Both the position numbers and the translations under genes were made by a program. This document shows positions 22,399 through 29,882 of a stretch of 64,000 nucleotides of DNA, piece by piece; the stretch's first letter is position 1, and every line of letters starts with the position of its first letter. Below the pieces are notes generated by a model that saw only the letters and a program-made list of their open reading frames with translations, was not told the origin of the DNA and ran no database searches. The DNA comes from a virus, in IMG/VR virus record IMGVR_UViG_3300031227_000034, positions 1 through 64,000 of that record; one strand, written 5' to 3'.

Positions 22399-22707
22399 TT
22401 ATACATAATAATCTATGAATACTCCATCATAACTATTCATAGATTGAATAGCCCAAGATAAAAAATTATTGTCAAGAGTTTCTAAGACCTCGCTTTTTGA
22501 CTGACCGATATAATCAAAAAAACCTTGCTCCTCATCCTGCAAAGCTTCTTTGATATCATCGAACGATAAAAATGAAACCACCGCAATATATTTCCCTGCG
22601 TGATTGTATTGCATCATAACCGTTTTGCCTGTTATCGGATTTCTAATACAGCCTTGCTCATGCAAAGAGACAATAGCGTCAATATCTGTTTTGTCAGTGA
22701 ACAACAT
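22399..22707 (-). CDS. hypothetical protein, 102 aa
   Basis: Starts MLFTDKTDIDAIVSLHEQG; contains NPITGKTVMMQYNHAGKYIA and an acidic helix FDDIKEALQDEEQGF. ATG preceded by AAAAGGAGTAAAAACA. No family recognised. Confidence 0.65.
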   Translation of the reverse strand: MLFTDKTDIDAIVSLHEQGCIRNPITGKTVMMQYNHAGKYIAVVSFLSFDDIKEALQDEEQGFFDYIGQSKSEVLETLDNNFLSWAIQSMNSYDGVFIDYYV

Positions 22708-22724
22708 TGTTTTTACTCCTTTTG

Positions 22725-22925
22725 TTATATTGTCATATTGTCAAGATTGAATTGTATCTGATGGCCAGCTATTTTTTTATAATCACAATCGCATATCAAG
22801 GCATAATCACGCCTTGACAAGCCTTTTGTTCTTATATCCGAATTGATACCTTTATTGAATAAGTACCATTTAAAATTCATAAAATAAACTAAACTTGTAT
22901 TTTTTTTAAACTGATATTCTAACAT
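22725..22925 (-). CDS. hypothetical protein, 66 aa
   Basis: Begins MLEYQFKKNTSLVYFMNFKW; small basic protein with SRRDYALICDCDYKKIAGH. First gene after the consensus promoter at 22969-22996, so it heads the leftward block. No family recognised. Confidence 0.6.
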   Translation of the reverse strand: MLEYQFKKNTSLVYFMNFKWYLFNKGINSDIRTKGLSRRDYALICDCDYKKIAGHQIQFNLDNMTI

Positions 22926-22968
22926 TTTTTTTATCCTTTTTAAGTTGTTAAACGATCATCTAAGTATG

Positions 22969-22996
22969 ATTATATAGTAATGATATCGCTTGTCAA
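22969..22996 (-). promoter_or_regulatory. consensus sigma-70 promoter heading the leftward block
   Basis: On the - strand TTGACA (22991-22996), 16-base spacer carrying GATATC, TATAAT (22969-22974). Confidence 0.8.
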
Positions 22997-23086
22997 GCTT
23001 TTTTTTTGCTTTTATTTAATTTATTTTGCTATGACATTAATGTCATATATAAGTGCGAGTGTAAAGTAAACGGTACACAAAACCGA

Positions 23087-23167
23087 AACGATATCGACCA
23101 CCAATAGCAAGGTGATTTGATGTTTTGATTAAATAAAACGATATCAACCACCAATAGTAACGATATC
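23087..23167. repeat. direct repeats, 50-bp period
   Basis: The 21-base units at 23087-23107 and 23137-23157 differ at one base (AACGATATC followed by G or A, then ACCACCAATAG). A partial third copy, AACGATATC, is at 23159-23167. Confidence 0.85.
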
Positions 23168-23427
23168 CGGCCGCCTAAAATAAAAACCGGATTGTAAACC
23201 AAACTTGACACAAAACAGCCTAAATTGCCATAATGTCAAAATACCAAGTCGATGGGCAGAATTGACGCGGTGTGTATACCTATAAGGTACATTATGCATA
23301 GTCAAACCACGACATTTTTGTCAATTTTAAAATCCATGCCAAGATGCTTTACTAAAGAATTGAGATAGTAAAGTTTAGTTTACAACTTGTCGGTTATGGT
23401 AGATATAACCTGTTATTTGCTCTTAGC

Positions 23428-23500
23428 TTGCCTTGTATGACGTGTTATCAATTATGCTTATGATACTATTCAAACTTGAATATAAAAGCATACAAGGCAA
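23428..23500. repeat. nested inverted repeat
   Basis: TTGCCTTGTATG (23428-23439) and CATACAAGGCAA (23489-23500) are perfect 12-bp arms; inside them TATTCAA-AC-TTGAATA (23467-23482) forms another hairpin. Could be a cruciform or a small structured RNA. Confidence 0.75.
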
Positions 23501-23748
23501 TATAGAGGCACAAGTTTTTTTGCTTATTTTAAAAAAATAACTTGACAAACAGAAAAAAATAACACTCTGATTATTGACTAAAATAAAACAAAAAAAACCT
23601 TGCAATCAAAAATAAAAACATGTTACAATGAAAGAGTAGAAGACCAAGACCAAAAAAAATAGTTTTATACTGTTTCATAAATGCATATATCGGAAATTTG
23701 AACTGGTAAAATAAATTAAAATAAAATGCATTTTTATTAAAAAAAAGC

Positions 23749-23776
23749 TTGACAAGTAAAATTATTTCTATATAAT
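23749..23776 (+). promoter_or_regulatory. consensus promoter module, copy 1
   Basis: TTGACA, 16-base spacer, TATAAT. It is preceded by a conserved AT-rich block (from about 23704) shared with the copies at 24101 and 25025. Confidence 0.85.
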
Positions 23777-23826
23777 AGATAGCAGATAAGGAAATAATTT
23801 TACAACTTTAAAAAGGTAGGTATAAG

Positions 23827-24081
23827 ATGTTTTTACATGATGGCGAGTTAGACCTGATAATCACGATACGTCAAAAAGAATTAAAGTGTTTTGAGGAATA
23901 CTCCTGTTTTAAGGAATTTTATGACAGGATTTGGCCGTTTGCAAAAAAATATAATGGCACAAGTGCGATCAGTGGCGATAAAATTGAAATTTATCAATAC
24001 AGACAAGGCCAATTATCTGTAGACTTATATGATTTTATTTTAGGATTTTTGGAAGGGTACAGGGCTGGTAAAATAAATTAA
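23827..24081 (+). CDS. hypothetical protein, 84 aa
   Basis: Begins MFLHDGELDLIITIRQKELK; aromatic, helical, ending FILGFLEGYRAGKIN. ATG preceded by AAAAGGTAGGTATAAG. First product of the tripled promoter modules. The end of the gene lies within the repeated block that precedes the second promoter. No family recognised. Confidence 0.65.
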   Translation: MFLHDGELDLIITIRQKELKCFEEYSCFKEFYDRIWPFAKKYNGTSAISGDKIEIYQYRQGQLSVDLYDFILGFLEGYRAGKIN

Positions 24082-24100
24082 AATAAAATGCATTTTTTAC

Positions 24101-24128
24101 TTGACATGTAAAATCATTTCTATATAAT
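24101..24128 (+). promoter_or_regulatory. consensus promoter module, copy 2
   Basis: TTGACA, 16-base spacer, TATAAT; spacer and upstream block almost identical to copies 1 and 3. Confidence 0.85.
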
Positions 24129-24178
24129 AGATAACAGTTAAGGAAATAGTTTTACAACTTAAAACAAAAGGATAAATT

Positions 24179-24361
24179 ATGAATGAGGCAGAGATTGCAA
24201 TCTTAAGCGAAACAAGAAAAATATTGTTTGATGTTGTAACAAGATATCAAAATGAGGGAGTGATATCGGGCAAGAGCTTTAAAAATCTCAAATCAATAAA
24301 CAAATCAATCAGGCAGAGAATTATAAACACTGAACAAAAAAGGAGTGTCAACAATGACTAA
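24179..24361 (+). CDS. hypothetical protein, 60 aa
   Basis: Helical basic protein starting MNEAEIAILSETRKILFDVV with SFKNLKSINKSIRQRI. ATG preceded by AAAAGGATAAATT. Second product of the tripled promoter modules. No family recognised. Confidence 0.6.
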   Translation: MNEAEIAILSETRKILFDVVTRYQNEGVISGKSFKNLKSINKSIRQRIINTEQKRSVNND

Positions 24362-24473
24362 ACAGGAAATAAAAAAACTGGGATTGACAGACAGGTTTTT
24401 GATTAGCTGGCTTTCAGATGTTTTACTAGGCTTAGCTGCTATAATCGTTTTTATAATTTTACTCGTAATTTAA
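24354..24473 (+). CDS. small membrane protein, 39 aa
   Basis: ATG 24354 overlaps the previous stop and follows AAAGGAGTGTCAACA. Begins MTKQEIKKLGLTDRFLISW and has one transmembrane helix (LLGLAAIIVFIILLVI) at the C-terminus. It could be a tail-anchored host-takeover peptide; function unknown. Confidence 0.65.
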   Translation: MTKQEIKKLGLTDRFLISWLSDVLLGLAAIIVFIILLVI

Positions 24474-24489
24474 AAAAAGGTGGTATACA

Positions 24490-24801
24490 ATGGCAATTAT
24501 TAATACAGTGTCAGAATATGAATTTTGCGATGCTTTCAGATTAGCAGGACGACCGGATAACTTCTCCTATGAAGGCAGAAAAGCATTATACGAATATCTT
24601 GAGCAACTAAGCGAGGATATAGACGAAAATATTGATTTTGATGTTATAGCTATTTGTTGCGACTATTACGAATATGACAGTCTTGCTGATTTTCAAGAGG
24701 AATATGGCAGAGAGGATTATCAGACTCTTGAGGATATAAGCAATGCCACAACATTAATAGAAATCCCATGCGAGGCGGGTTTTATCATTCAGGGATTCTA
24801 A
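24490..24801 (+). CDS. conserved acidic phage protein, 103 aa
   Basis: Begins MAIINTVSEYEFCDAFRLAG, contains YEYLEQLSEDIDENIDFDVI and AICCDYYEYDSLADFQEEY. This acidic layout is common in small phage proteins found in many genomes; function unknown. ATG preceded by AAAAAGGTGGTATACA. Confidence 0.75.
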   Translation: MAIINTVSEYEFCDAFRLAGRPDNFSYEGRKALYEYLEQLSEDIDENIDFDVIAICCDYYEYDSLADFQEEYGREDYQTLEDISNATTLIEIPCEAGFIIQGF

Positions 24802-24873
24802 ACCATAACAAAAAGGAATCACTGGTATGATTTATTCATATCAGTTTTTTTTGTGCATTTTTTAAAATAAAGC

Positions 24874-24903
24874 TTGACATAACATTTTGTTTTTTGGTAT
24901 AAT
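24874..24903 (+). promoter_or_regulatory. probable promoter with 18-base spacer
   Basis: TTGACA (24874-24879) and TATAAT (24898-24903) with an 18-base spacer, upstream of the palindrome at 24952 and copy 3 of the promoter module. Confidence 0.6.
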
Positions 24904-24951
24904 GGATTGACGACCTAAAAAAGTTTTTTCACATATGCATATATCATAAAG

Positions 24952-24970
24952 TCATATTTCCGAAATATGA
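24952..24970. promoter_or_regulatory. palindromic operator-like site
   Basis: TCATATTTC-C-GAAATATGA, perfect 9-bp arms around one base. The same core recurs at 25405-25421 and 25436-25451. Confidence 0.7.
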
Positions 24971-25024
24971 ATATCTTAAAAAATAGACTGGTAAAAATAA
25001 ACTAAAATAAAATGCATTTTTTAC

Positions 25025-25052
25025 TTGACATATAAAATCATTTCTATATAAT
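25025..25052 (+). promoter_or_regulatory. consensus promoter module, copy 3
   Basis: TTGACA, 16-base spacer, TATAAT, upstream of the 25104 gene; same upstream AT-rich block as copies 1 and 2. Confidence 0.85.
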
Positions 25053-25103
25053 CAATCTTGCAAGTCGGAAATATTTTTTAACTTAATAAAAAGGATACAG
25101 AAA

Positions 25104-25343
25104 ATGACAAACGAAAACAGAAAAAACTTATTAAGCCTAGAATCATATTGTGAAGATAACGAGATAAATATTGATGATGTTAGCGGTGAAATAAACGAAG
25201 CACTAAATAGCGAAGAAGGCAACATTATAAAAGCAACTGGGGAAGGCTATCTTCTCAGCGAACATGTGGCTTTTCAGCTTGCTGAAAATTACGGAGATGA
25301 GATATATGATACAGTTTATAAATTGATTGATAGTTATATGTAA
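25104..25343 (+). CDS. hypothetical acidic protein, 79 aa
   Basis: Begins MTNENRKNLLSLESYCEDNE; acidic helical protein, third product of the repeated promoter modules. ATG preceded by AAAAGGATACAGAAA. Followed directly by a terminator. No family recognised. Confidence 0.65.
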   Translation: MTNENRKNLLSLESYCEDNEINIDDVSGEINEALNSEEGNIIKATGEGYLLSEHVAFQLAENYGDEIYDTVYKLIDSYM

Positions 25344-25364
25344 TATAACTAAAAAGAATACTTT

Positions 25365-25393
25365 GATCGGCCTGAATGGTCGGTCATTTTTTT
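25365..25393 (+). terminator. intrinsic terminator
   Basis: GATCGGCC - TGAAT - GGTCGGTC stem (two G-U pairs) followed by ATTTTTTT, just after the 25104-25343 gene. Confidence 0.75.
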
Positions 25394-25404
25394 GTCCTTA
25401 TTTC

Positions 25405-25481
25405 CATATTTCCGAAATATGACTTTATGAAATACGTATTTCCGAAATATGGCTTTATGAAATATGATAATCCGAAATACG
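25405..25481. promoter_or_regulatory. operator array A: three sites at about 30-bp spacing
   Basis: CATATTTC-C-GAAATATG (25405-25421), a close variant (25436-25451) and a degenerate third site (about 25465-25481) lie in a 30-bp direct repeat. The only ORF across it is an accident of the repeats. Confidence 0.7.
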
Positions 25482-25526
25482 AAAAAAAACACCGACCGGA
25501 TTTTGAATATAACAACAGTACATATA

Positions 25527-25634
25527 TTACATTTGAATGTAATAACACTTCTTATGTTACATTTGAATGTAATAACAGTGCTTATGTTACATTACCCCCC
25601 CCCTATTTGTAATAACAGTACTGTTGTTACATTT
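25527..25634. promoter_or_regulatory. operator array B: TTACATT-TG-AATGTAA sites at 30-bp spacing
   Basis: Perfect 16-bp palindromes at 25527-25542 and 25557-25572, a third with a C9 insertion at about 25587-25611, and a half site near 25627. The spacing of 30 bp matches array A and would put sites on a similar face of the helix. Confidence 0.7.
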
Positions 25635-25731
25635 AACGTCTGTATTGCCCTAATAAATTTATTCGTAATTTTTTTTAGCAAAAACGCTTTTTCCCTTGCA
25701 TTGTTGTTGTTTTTGTGTTATGTTCTTTGTT

Positions 25732-26694
25732 ATGAAAATATTATTGATTGATGCAGACTCGAAAATACCTAATTTAGCTCTTATGAAGCTAAGTGCTTAT
25801 CACAAATCTATTGGCGATACGATCTCTCTTTGTCGGCTTGGTTTGCCCTATTATCCTTCGAGAAATAAGCGGCATTATTCTTTTTCTTCTGGCATTTATG
25901 ATAAAATATATTGTAGTGTTGTTTTTGATGGAAATTTGGGGTGGATACATGGCGATGATATTGACTTTGGCGGAACGGGATATTCTCTTGATAAAGATTT
26001 GCCAGACCATATTGAATGCTTGTTGCCCGACTACGGCATATATCCAGAAAACAAAGTTTCCTATGGATTTATAAGCCGTGGGTGCATAAGAAATTGCTAC
26101 TTTTGTAAAGTACCCAAGAAGGAGGGGCATATAAGACAGGTTGGTTTCATTAGCGATATAGTCAGGCATAAGGTTGTTAAATTTATGGACAACAACATTC
26201 TTGCCCTCCCGAACCATAAAGAAATACTGCAAGAGATTGTAGATAAGAAAATAAGATGTAGTTTTAATCAGGGGTTAGATTTAAGATTAGTTGATTCTGA
26301 GAACTCGATACTATTGAGCAATATTAATTACGAAGGAGAATACATCTTTGCGTTTGATGACTGGTCGTATTTGAAACTTATAGAAAAGAAAATAAAACTT
26401 CTTGATTGGGCTAAAGACTGGAAATTAAAGTTTTTTGTTTATTGCCACCCAGACATGGAAATATCTAATATTGTCGATAGGATTTCTTGGCTTAAGGAAA
26501 GAAAATATTTACCCTACATTATGAGAGATGTTGATTGTTATGGGTCACAGAACGACAATTTTTATAAAGACATAAGCGCTTGGTGTAATCAGGCTGGATT
26601 TTTCAAAAAGAAGTCATTTAAAGATTTTTTAAACACAAGGCACACAAGCCTTAAAAGAATAAATAAAAGTTTAAACTTGTATAAAGGAGAATAG
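25732..26694 (+). CDS. radical SAM protein with B12-binding-like N-terminus
   Basis: 320 residues from ATG 25732. C118-x3-C122-x2-C125 (RGCIRNCYFCKVP) binds the 4Fe-4S cluster that cleaves S-adenosylmethionine to a radical. The first about 105 residues (MKILLIDADSKIPNLALMKL) resemble the cobalamin-binding-like domain of the B12-dependent radical SAM class, though no DxHxxG motif is seen, so cobalamin may not bind. No Shine-Dalgarno site precedes the ATG. It is followed by a deoxyribosyltransferase-like gene, which hints at nucleotide or RNA modification; the substrate is unknown. Confidence 0.85.
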   Translation: MKILLIDADSKIPNLALMKLSAYHKSIGDTISLCRLGLPYYPSRNKRHYSFSSGIYDKIYCSVVFDGNLGWIHGDDIDFGGTGYSLDKDLPDHIECLLPDYGIYPENKVSYGFISRGCIRNCYFCKVPKKEGHIRQVGFISDIVRHKVVKFMDNNILALPNHKEILQEIVDKKIRCSFNQGLDLRLVDSENSILLSNINYEGEYIFAFDDWSYLKLIEKKIKLLDWAKDWKLKFFVYCHPDMEISNIVDRISWLKERKYLPYIMRDVDCYGSQNDNFYKDISAWCNQAGFFKKKSFKDFLNTRHTSLKRINKSLNLYKGE

Positions 26695-26696
26695 CG

Positions 26697-27047
26697 ATGA
26701 ATATCTATTTGGTTTGCAGTGTAAGAAATTGCAGTGACGGAGACCTTGAGTCTTTAACGGGATATGTGTCAGGTCTTGAATCTATTGGGCATACGGTTCA
26801 CTTTCCACACAGAGATACAAACCAAGGCGAAACCGGTATTAATATTTGCGAACAAAACACCGAGGCCATGATGTCGTGCGATGAGGCCCATATTTTTTTT
26901 GATAAAACATCATTTGGCAGTCATTTTGACCTTGGTGTTTTGTTCGCGCTTAAAAAGAAAATAGTTGTTATTAAAAATGTTTCCTATGGGGAGGGGAAAT
27001 CTTTTCCAAGAATGATAGACGAGTGGGAAAGTCGGAAGAAACCATAA
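26697..27047 (+). CDS. nucleoside 2-deoxyribosyltransferase-like protein
   Basis: 116 residues. MNIYLVCSVRN then VSGLESIGHTVHFPHRDTNQ, ICEQNTEAMMSCDEAHIFFD and SHFDLGVLFALKKKIVVIK follow the Rossmann-like fold of nucleoside 2-deoxyribosyltransferases and the related DUF4406 proteins. Such enzymes swap or hydrolyse bases of deoxynucleosides or nucleotides. The nucleophile position is not certain. RBS AAAGGAGAATAGCG; coupled to the radical SAM gene, with which it may form a pathway. Confidence 0.75.
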   Translation: MNIYLVCSVRNCSDGDLESLTGYVSGLESIGHTVHFPHRDTNQGETGINICEQNTEAMMSCDEAHIFFDKTSFGSHFDLGVLFALKKKIVVIKNVSYGEGKSFPRMIDEWESRKKP

Positions 27048-27174
27048 ATTTATTCTTATTTTTTTTATTAGAAAGTGGTTTTTTGTGTTGTGTCCCCATA
27101 ATTTTGCTAGTATTTTTTTTATATAATTTGGTTTTTTGCGGTTATGCCCCGTAGGTTTGTTTTTGTTTTCACGA
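27048..27174. other. T-rich intergenic region between convergent genes
   Basis: About 127 bases with several T-runs. No clear stem-loop terminator or ORF is visible; weak termination may depend on the T-runs. Confidence 0.4.
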
Positions 27175-27627
27175 TTACTCCATCCATTCTTGTTTACCGT
27201 TGTCGATTAATTTTTGTAATTCTTTGTGTGGCTTCATGTTTTTGTGTTTCAGCTTGTATATTATTAGCCATGCCAATTTTTCTTTATCGTTGTATATTTC
27301 TTCTTTTTCTTTCAGTCCGATAATCACTTGGAAACATTCTTTTGAGCATGTTGCTTTCTTTTTGCCTTGAGGGTTTGTAAATTCTCGCCCACATAGCTCG
27401 CAGGTCTGTATTGCGAGTCTACCCCTGCCCCAAGTTCCGTCTTCGCAGTGAATCTTGGCGTGGCAAGCTCTACAGACGGTAATTAGGTTTGATTCTCTAT
27501 TGTCTGTCTTGTCTTTATTAATGTGGTGAACGTCAAGCATCCTTTTGAATAGTCTTTGGTGTTTGTCGCATTTCTCACATTTTGTTTTTCTGTATTTTGT
27601 ATACTGATTTTCGTTTCTATCGCTCAT
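27175..27627 (-). CDS. HNH endonuclease
   Basis: 150 residues. CEKCDKHQRLFKRMLDVHHI, then NLITVCRACHAKIH, give the HNH core with four zinc-binding Cys (CxxC twice). A second CELC...CSKEC cluster near residues 75-97 is another zinc-binding part. HNH nucleases in phages act as homing enzymes or in packaging and defence. It lies among ordinary phage genes with no obvious intron, so it looks free-standing. Confidence 0.85.
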   Translation of the reverse strand: MSDRNENQYTKYRKTKCEKCDKHQRLFKRMLDVHHINKDKTDNRESNLITVCRACHAKIHCEDGTWGRGRLAIQTCELCGREFTNPQGKKKATCSKECFQVIIGLKEKEEIYNDKEKLAWLIIYKLKHKNMKPHKELQKLIDNGKQEWME

Positions 27628-28110
27628 TTATTGGCACTCCTTAATTTTGTTAAAGTGCTTTTTAAAAATCGCCAACAGATCATCACTACAAATTTGGTCT
27701 TCCTCCTTCTTATAATATAAACCATGATATTCTTCAATGACTTCAATGGCACATTCAAGATCAAGAAACATCCTCTTAGAATTTCTAACCATTGATGACA
27801 GTTGATTAGAATAAAGCTCATCCTTAAAGCATTCTCCACTCCGAATAAAATCATCGTGTTCCTCATCGTATGTCAAGTCGTTGCCAGACTTAAAAACGAC
27901 ACAGCTAAACTCATGTTCGCTTCCTGTATATTCATCTTTCATCATATTGCAGTTTTTACAATGTTTTTTTCCGAATCCAGTAATATTTATAAATTTTTCA
28001 TAATGATTATTAATAGGTGTTGCGAGATTTCTTGGGTCTGATTGTTTATATGGTCTGCCAGTTCTCTTTTCAATTTCCATCTCAAACCATTTTTTGGGTA
28101 CTATTGGCAT
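27628..28110 (-). CDS. hypothetical protein, 160 aa
   Basis: Begins MPIVPKKWFEMEIEKRTGRP; contains HCKNCNMMKDEYTGSEHEFS and a CFKDE segment that could bind metal. Ends just before the HNH gene. No family recognised. Confidence 0.7.
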   Translation of the reverse strand: MPIVPKKWFEMEIEKRTGRPYKQSDPRNLATPINNHYEKFINITGFGKKHCKNCNMMKDEYTGSEHEFSCVVFKSGNDLTYDEEHDDFIRSGECFKDELYSNQLSSMVRNSKRMFLDLECAIEVIEEYHGLYYKKEEDQICSDDLLAIFKKHFNKIKECQ

Positions 28111-28125
28111 TTTTTATTCTCCCTT

Positions 28126-28677
28126 TTAGACCGAAGTTCTAATATTTCCTGCCCACCAAGAAACAGGTTCTTTGTTTTCTGATATCACTTTGTTTAGGTT
28201 GTCGAAAGCGTCAACAACATCTTGTGGAAAGGAACTCTCGTCTCCGTCTTCTGGAAGTATATCATTGTAAATGTCTACCATTTCAAGCTCGTGAACAGTT
28301 TGTGAAACACACAAAACCAACATTAAGTCTCCAATATCACAATCGTTTTCTTCACAATAACAATCAACGTCATATTCATCGTAAAAATATTCATCAGAAT
28401 CATATAAAGCCATTGGTGTTTTTCCGTCCCATTTTTCATATGCTAGATTAGAATACTTATCTCTTTCAGACTTTGCCAAACAGGAAGGGCATAAAGTGTA
28501 GAAAGACTTTTTATCAAACGCCATTCCACATTGGCTACATTCTTTATGTGTCATTCCCTCAAGCCTAGCAGCACGCTCATTTTCACTAAATAGCAAACCG
28601 TTTGCCACCCAGCCTTTGACCTTAACTTCTTTGTATTCTGCCGCTTTGTCATCTTCCATAAATATTATTTCACTCAT
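28126..28677 (-). CDS. zinc-ribbon phage protein, 183 aa
   Basis: CSQCGMAFDKKSFYTLCPSC gives a zinc ribbon near residues 47-66. The remainder is very acidic with DVDCYCEENDCDIGD. N-terminus MSEIIFMEDDKAAEYKE. Likely a protein-protein or nucleic-acid adaptor; function unknown. Confidence 0.7.
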   Translation of the reverse strand: MSEIIFMEDDKAAEYKEVKVKGWVANGLLFSENERAARLEGMTHKECSQCGMAFDKKSFYTLCPSCLAKSERDKYSNLAYEKWDGKTPMALYDSDEYFYDEYDVDCYCEENDCDIGDLMLVLCVSQTVHELEMVDIYNDILPEDGDESSFPQDVVDAFDNLNKVISENKEPVSWWAGNIRTSV

Positions 28678-28680
28678 TAT

Positions 28681-28980
28681 TTATCTCCCCAATATGTTTA
28701 AAAGTTTTGTAACGTCACTTAAGTTTACAGCCATTGCAACAGTGTCAACCAAAAGATTGTCATATAAATATTTACTAACAACATCTGGAGCATCAATATC
28801 GAGTGACCAGATTTTATCAGAATATCCAATGTCCCCAAATTCAATATCGTCAGACGATTCAGATAATGTTGGGTATCCTTCCTGTTTTATTGATTTGTTT
28901 ATTCCGCAAATGTTTATTTTCAAGTCGAAGTCTTCAAGGTTGTTTGTCTTTATATATTCTACCAGTTCTTTTACTTTCAT
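28681..28980 (-). CDS. hypothetical acidic protein, 99 aa
   Basis: ATG 28980 with AAAAAGGGATTAAA upstream; a frame to 29028 is open without a ribosome site. Begins MKVKELVEYIKTNNLEDFDL, a helix plus acidic beta region, ends VTKLLNILGR. No family recognised. Confidence 0.65.
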   Translation of the reverse strand: MKVKELVEYIKTNNLEDFDLKINICGINKSIKQEGYPTLSESSDDIEFGDIGYSDKIWSLDIDAPDVVSKYLYDNLLVDTVAMAVNLSDVTKLLNILGR

Positions 28981-28999
28981 TTTAATCCCTTTTTGTTTA

Positions 29000-29716
29000 T
29001 TATAATTGGGCCGGATGCAGCGAATCAAGACCTGCCGGAGTCTTATCTAATCCAAAGGCTACAATCGTATTTCGCAATATATTAACCATCGTAGAAGACA
29101 TGTTAAATCTCTTAGCATTAATTTTCAGAGACTCCACGATGTCTCCATCGTCATGACGCATGGTGGCCGCTTTCCAGTCACAAAGCAATTTCAATAGATC
29201 AAGCAGCGTCATATCTTCCATACCATTCTCATAATACTCTGGATGGTGAGAATTGTTAGCATAGTGATGATCCAATGCGGGTTTCATTTCTGAAAGGAAT
29301 TGTTTATATTCATCTGACCCATAGGTAGAACCCTTTAGCTTAGCGGTATACTTTGCGAATGTCTCTGATTCTGGTGAATGCAGCTTGCTTTGGTCATGCA
29401 AAAGCATACGATCCATAAGGTCCTGAATAAACACAGTCATAATTCTCTGAACTTGCTGAATATGTTTTAGAGTAGCATTATTTGCTTCTAGCTGTTTTGT
29501 GTCTTTTACTTTCATTTTGTCTAGTTCCATATTTATCTTTTTGACAAGACTTGTCATTTGTAGATGTAAGTCTTGTGCCTGTTTGTTTCCAGACAAATAG
29601 TCATCGCCGGATTCTAATGCCCGCAGTTTAGGCTCTACACTGGCTAACGTCTCCCTGATTTCTTTTTCATAATTAACTATTTTTTCAAAAGCATCTTGTA
29701 CGAAATTTTCACTCAT
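29000..29716 (-). CDS. DUF5662-like protein, 238 aa
   Basis: Residues about 95-205 contain LLHDQSKLHSPESETF, a DHHYANNSHHPEYY segment and LLKLLCDWKAATMRH, the pattern of the DUF5662 family, helical proteins with conserved His/Asp that may be metal-dependent HD-like. The N-terminal 90 residues are a helical extension. ATG follows AAAAAGGAGAAAACAAA; the promoter at 29745-29773 drives it. Confidence 0.75.
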   Translation of the reverse strand: MSENFVQDAFEKIVNYEKEIRETLASVEPKLRALESGDDYLSGNKQAQDLHLQMTSLVKKINMELDKMKVKDTKQLEANNATLKHIQQVQRIMTVFIQDLMDRMLLHDQSKLHSPESETFAKYTAKLKGSTYGSDEYKQFLSEMKPALDHHYANNSHHPEYYENGMEDMTLLDLLKLLCDWKAATMRHDDGDIVESLKINAKRFNMSSTMVNILRNTIVAFGLDKTPAGLDSLHPAQL

Positions 29717-29744
29717 TTTGTTTTCTCCTTTTTAAGTTGTGTGT

Positions 29745-29773
29745 ATATTAGAACATTATTACCGTTATGTCAA
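29745..29773 (-). promoter_or_regulatory. sigma-70-like promoter
   Basis: On the - strand TTGACA (29768-29773), 17-base spacer, TAATAT (29745-29750), reading toward the DUF5662-like gene. Confidence 0.75.
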
Positions 29774-29882
29774 GGTTTTTTTTTGTGTGACCAGCATAAA
29801 ATTATTTTTAATTTTTATCTTGTATTTTTGGTTTTAGTGTGTTATTGTGTTTTTATTGTTAATTTATATGGAGATTTTTGAC

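Larger units (their letters stand above)
22997..23748. other. 750-bp non-coding region between divergent blocks
   Basis: No convincing ORF on either strand. It holds ATGACATTAATGTCAT (23031-23046), a 21-bp direct repeat at 23087-23107 and 23137-23157, another TGACATT-type site near 23310, and a nested inverted repeat at 23428-23500. Short ORFs here have no ribosome sites. Probably a regulatory or replication region. Confidence 0.6.

Noticed and set aside
23029-23605. Two 60-aa ORFs on the - strand in the 23.0-23.6 kb gap
   Set aside because: No ribosome sites, hydrophobic low-complexity products, and they cover repeat elements.
25376-25612. ORF of 78 codons with FPKY and CNN-YVTFE repeats
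   Set aside because: Its amino-acid repeats are the direct translation of two palindromic 30-bp arrays; no ribosome site and it overlaps a terminator.
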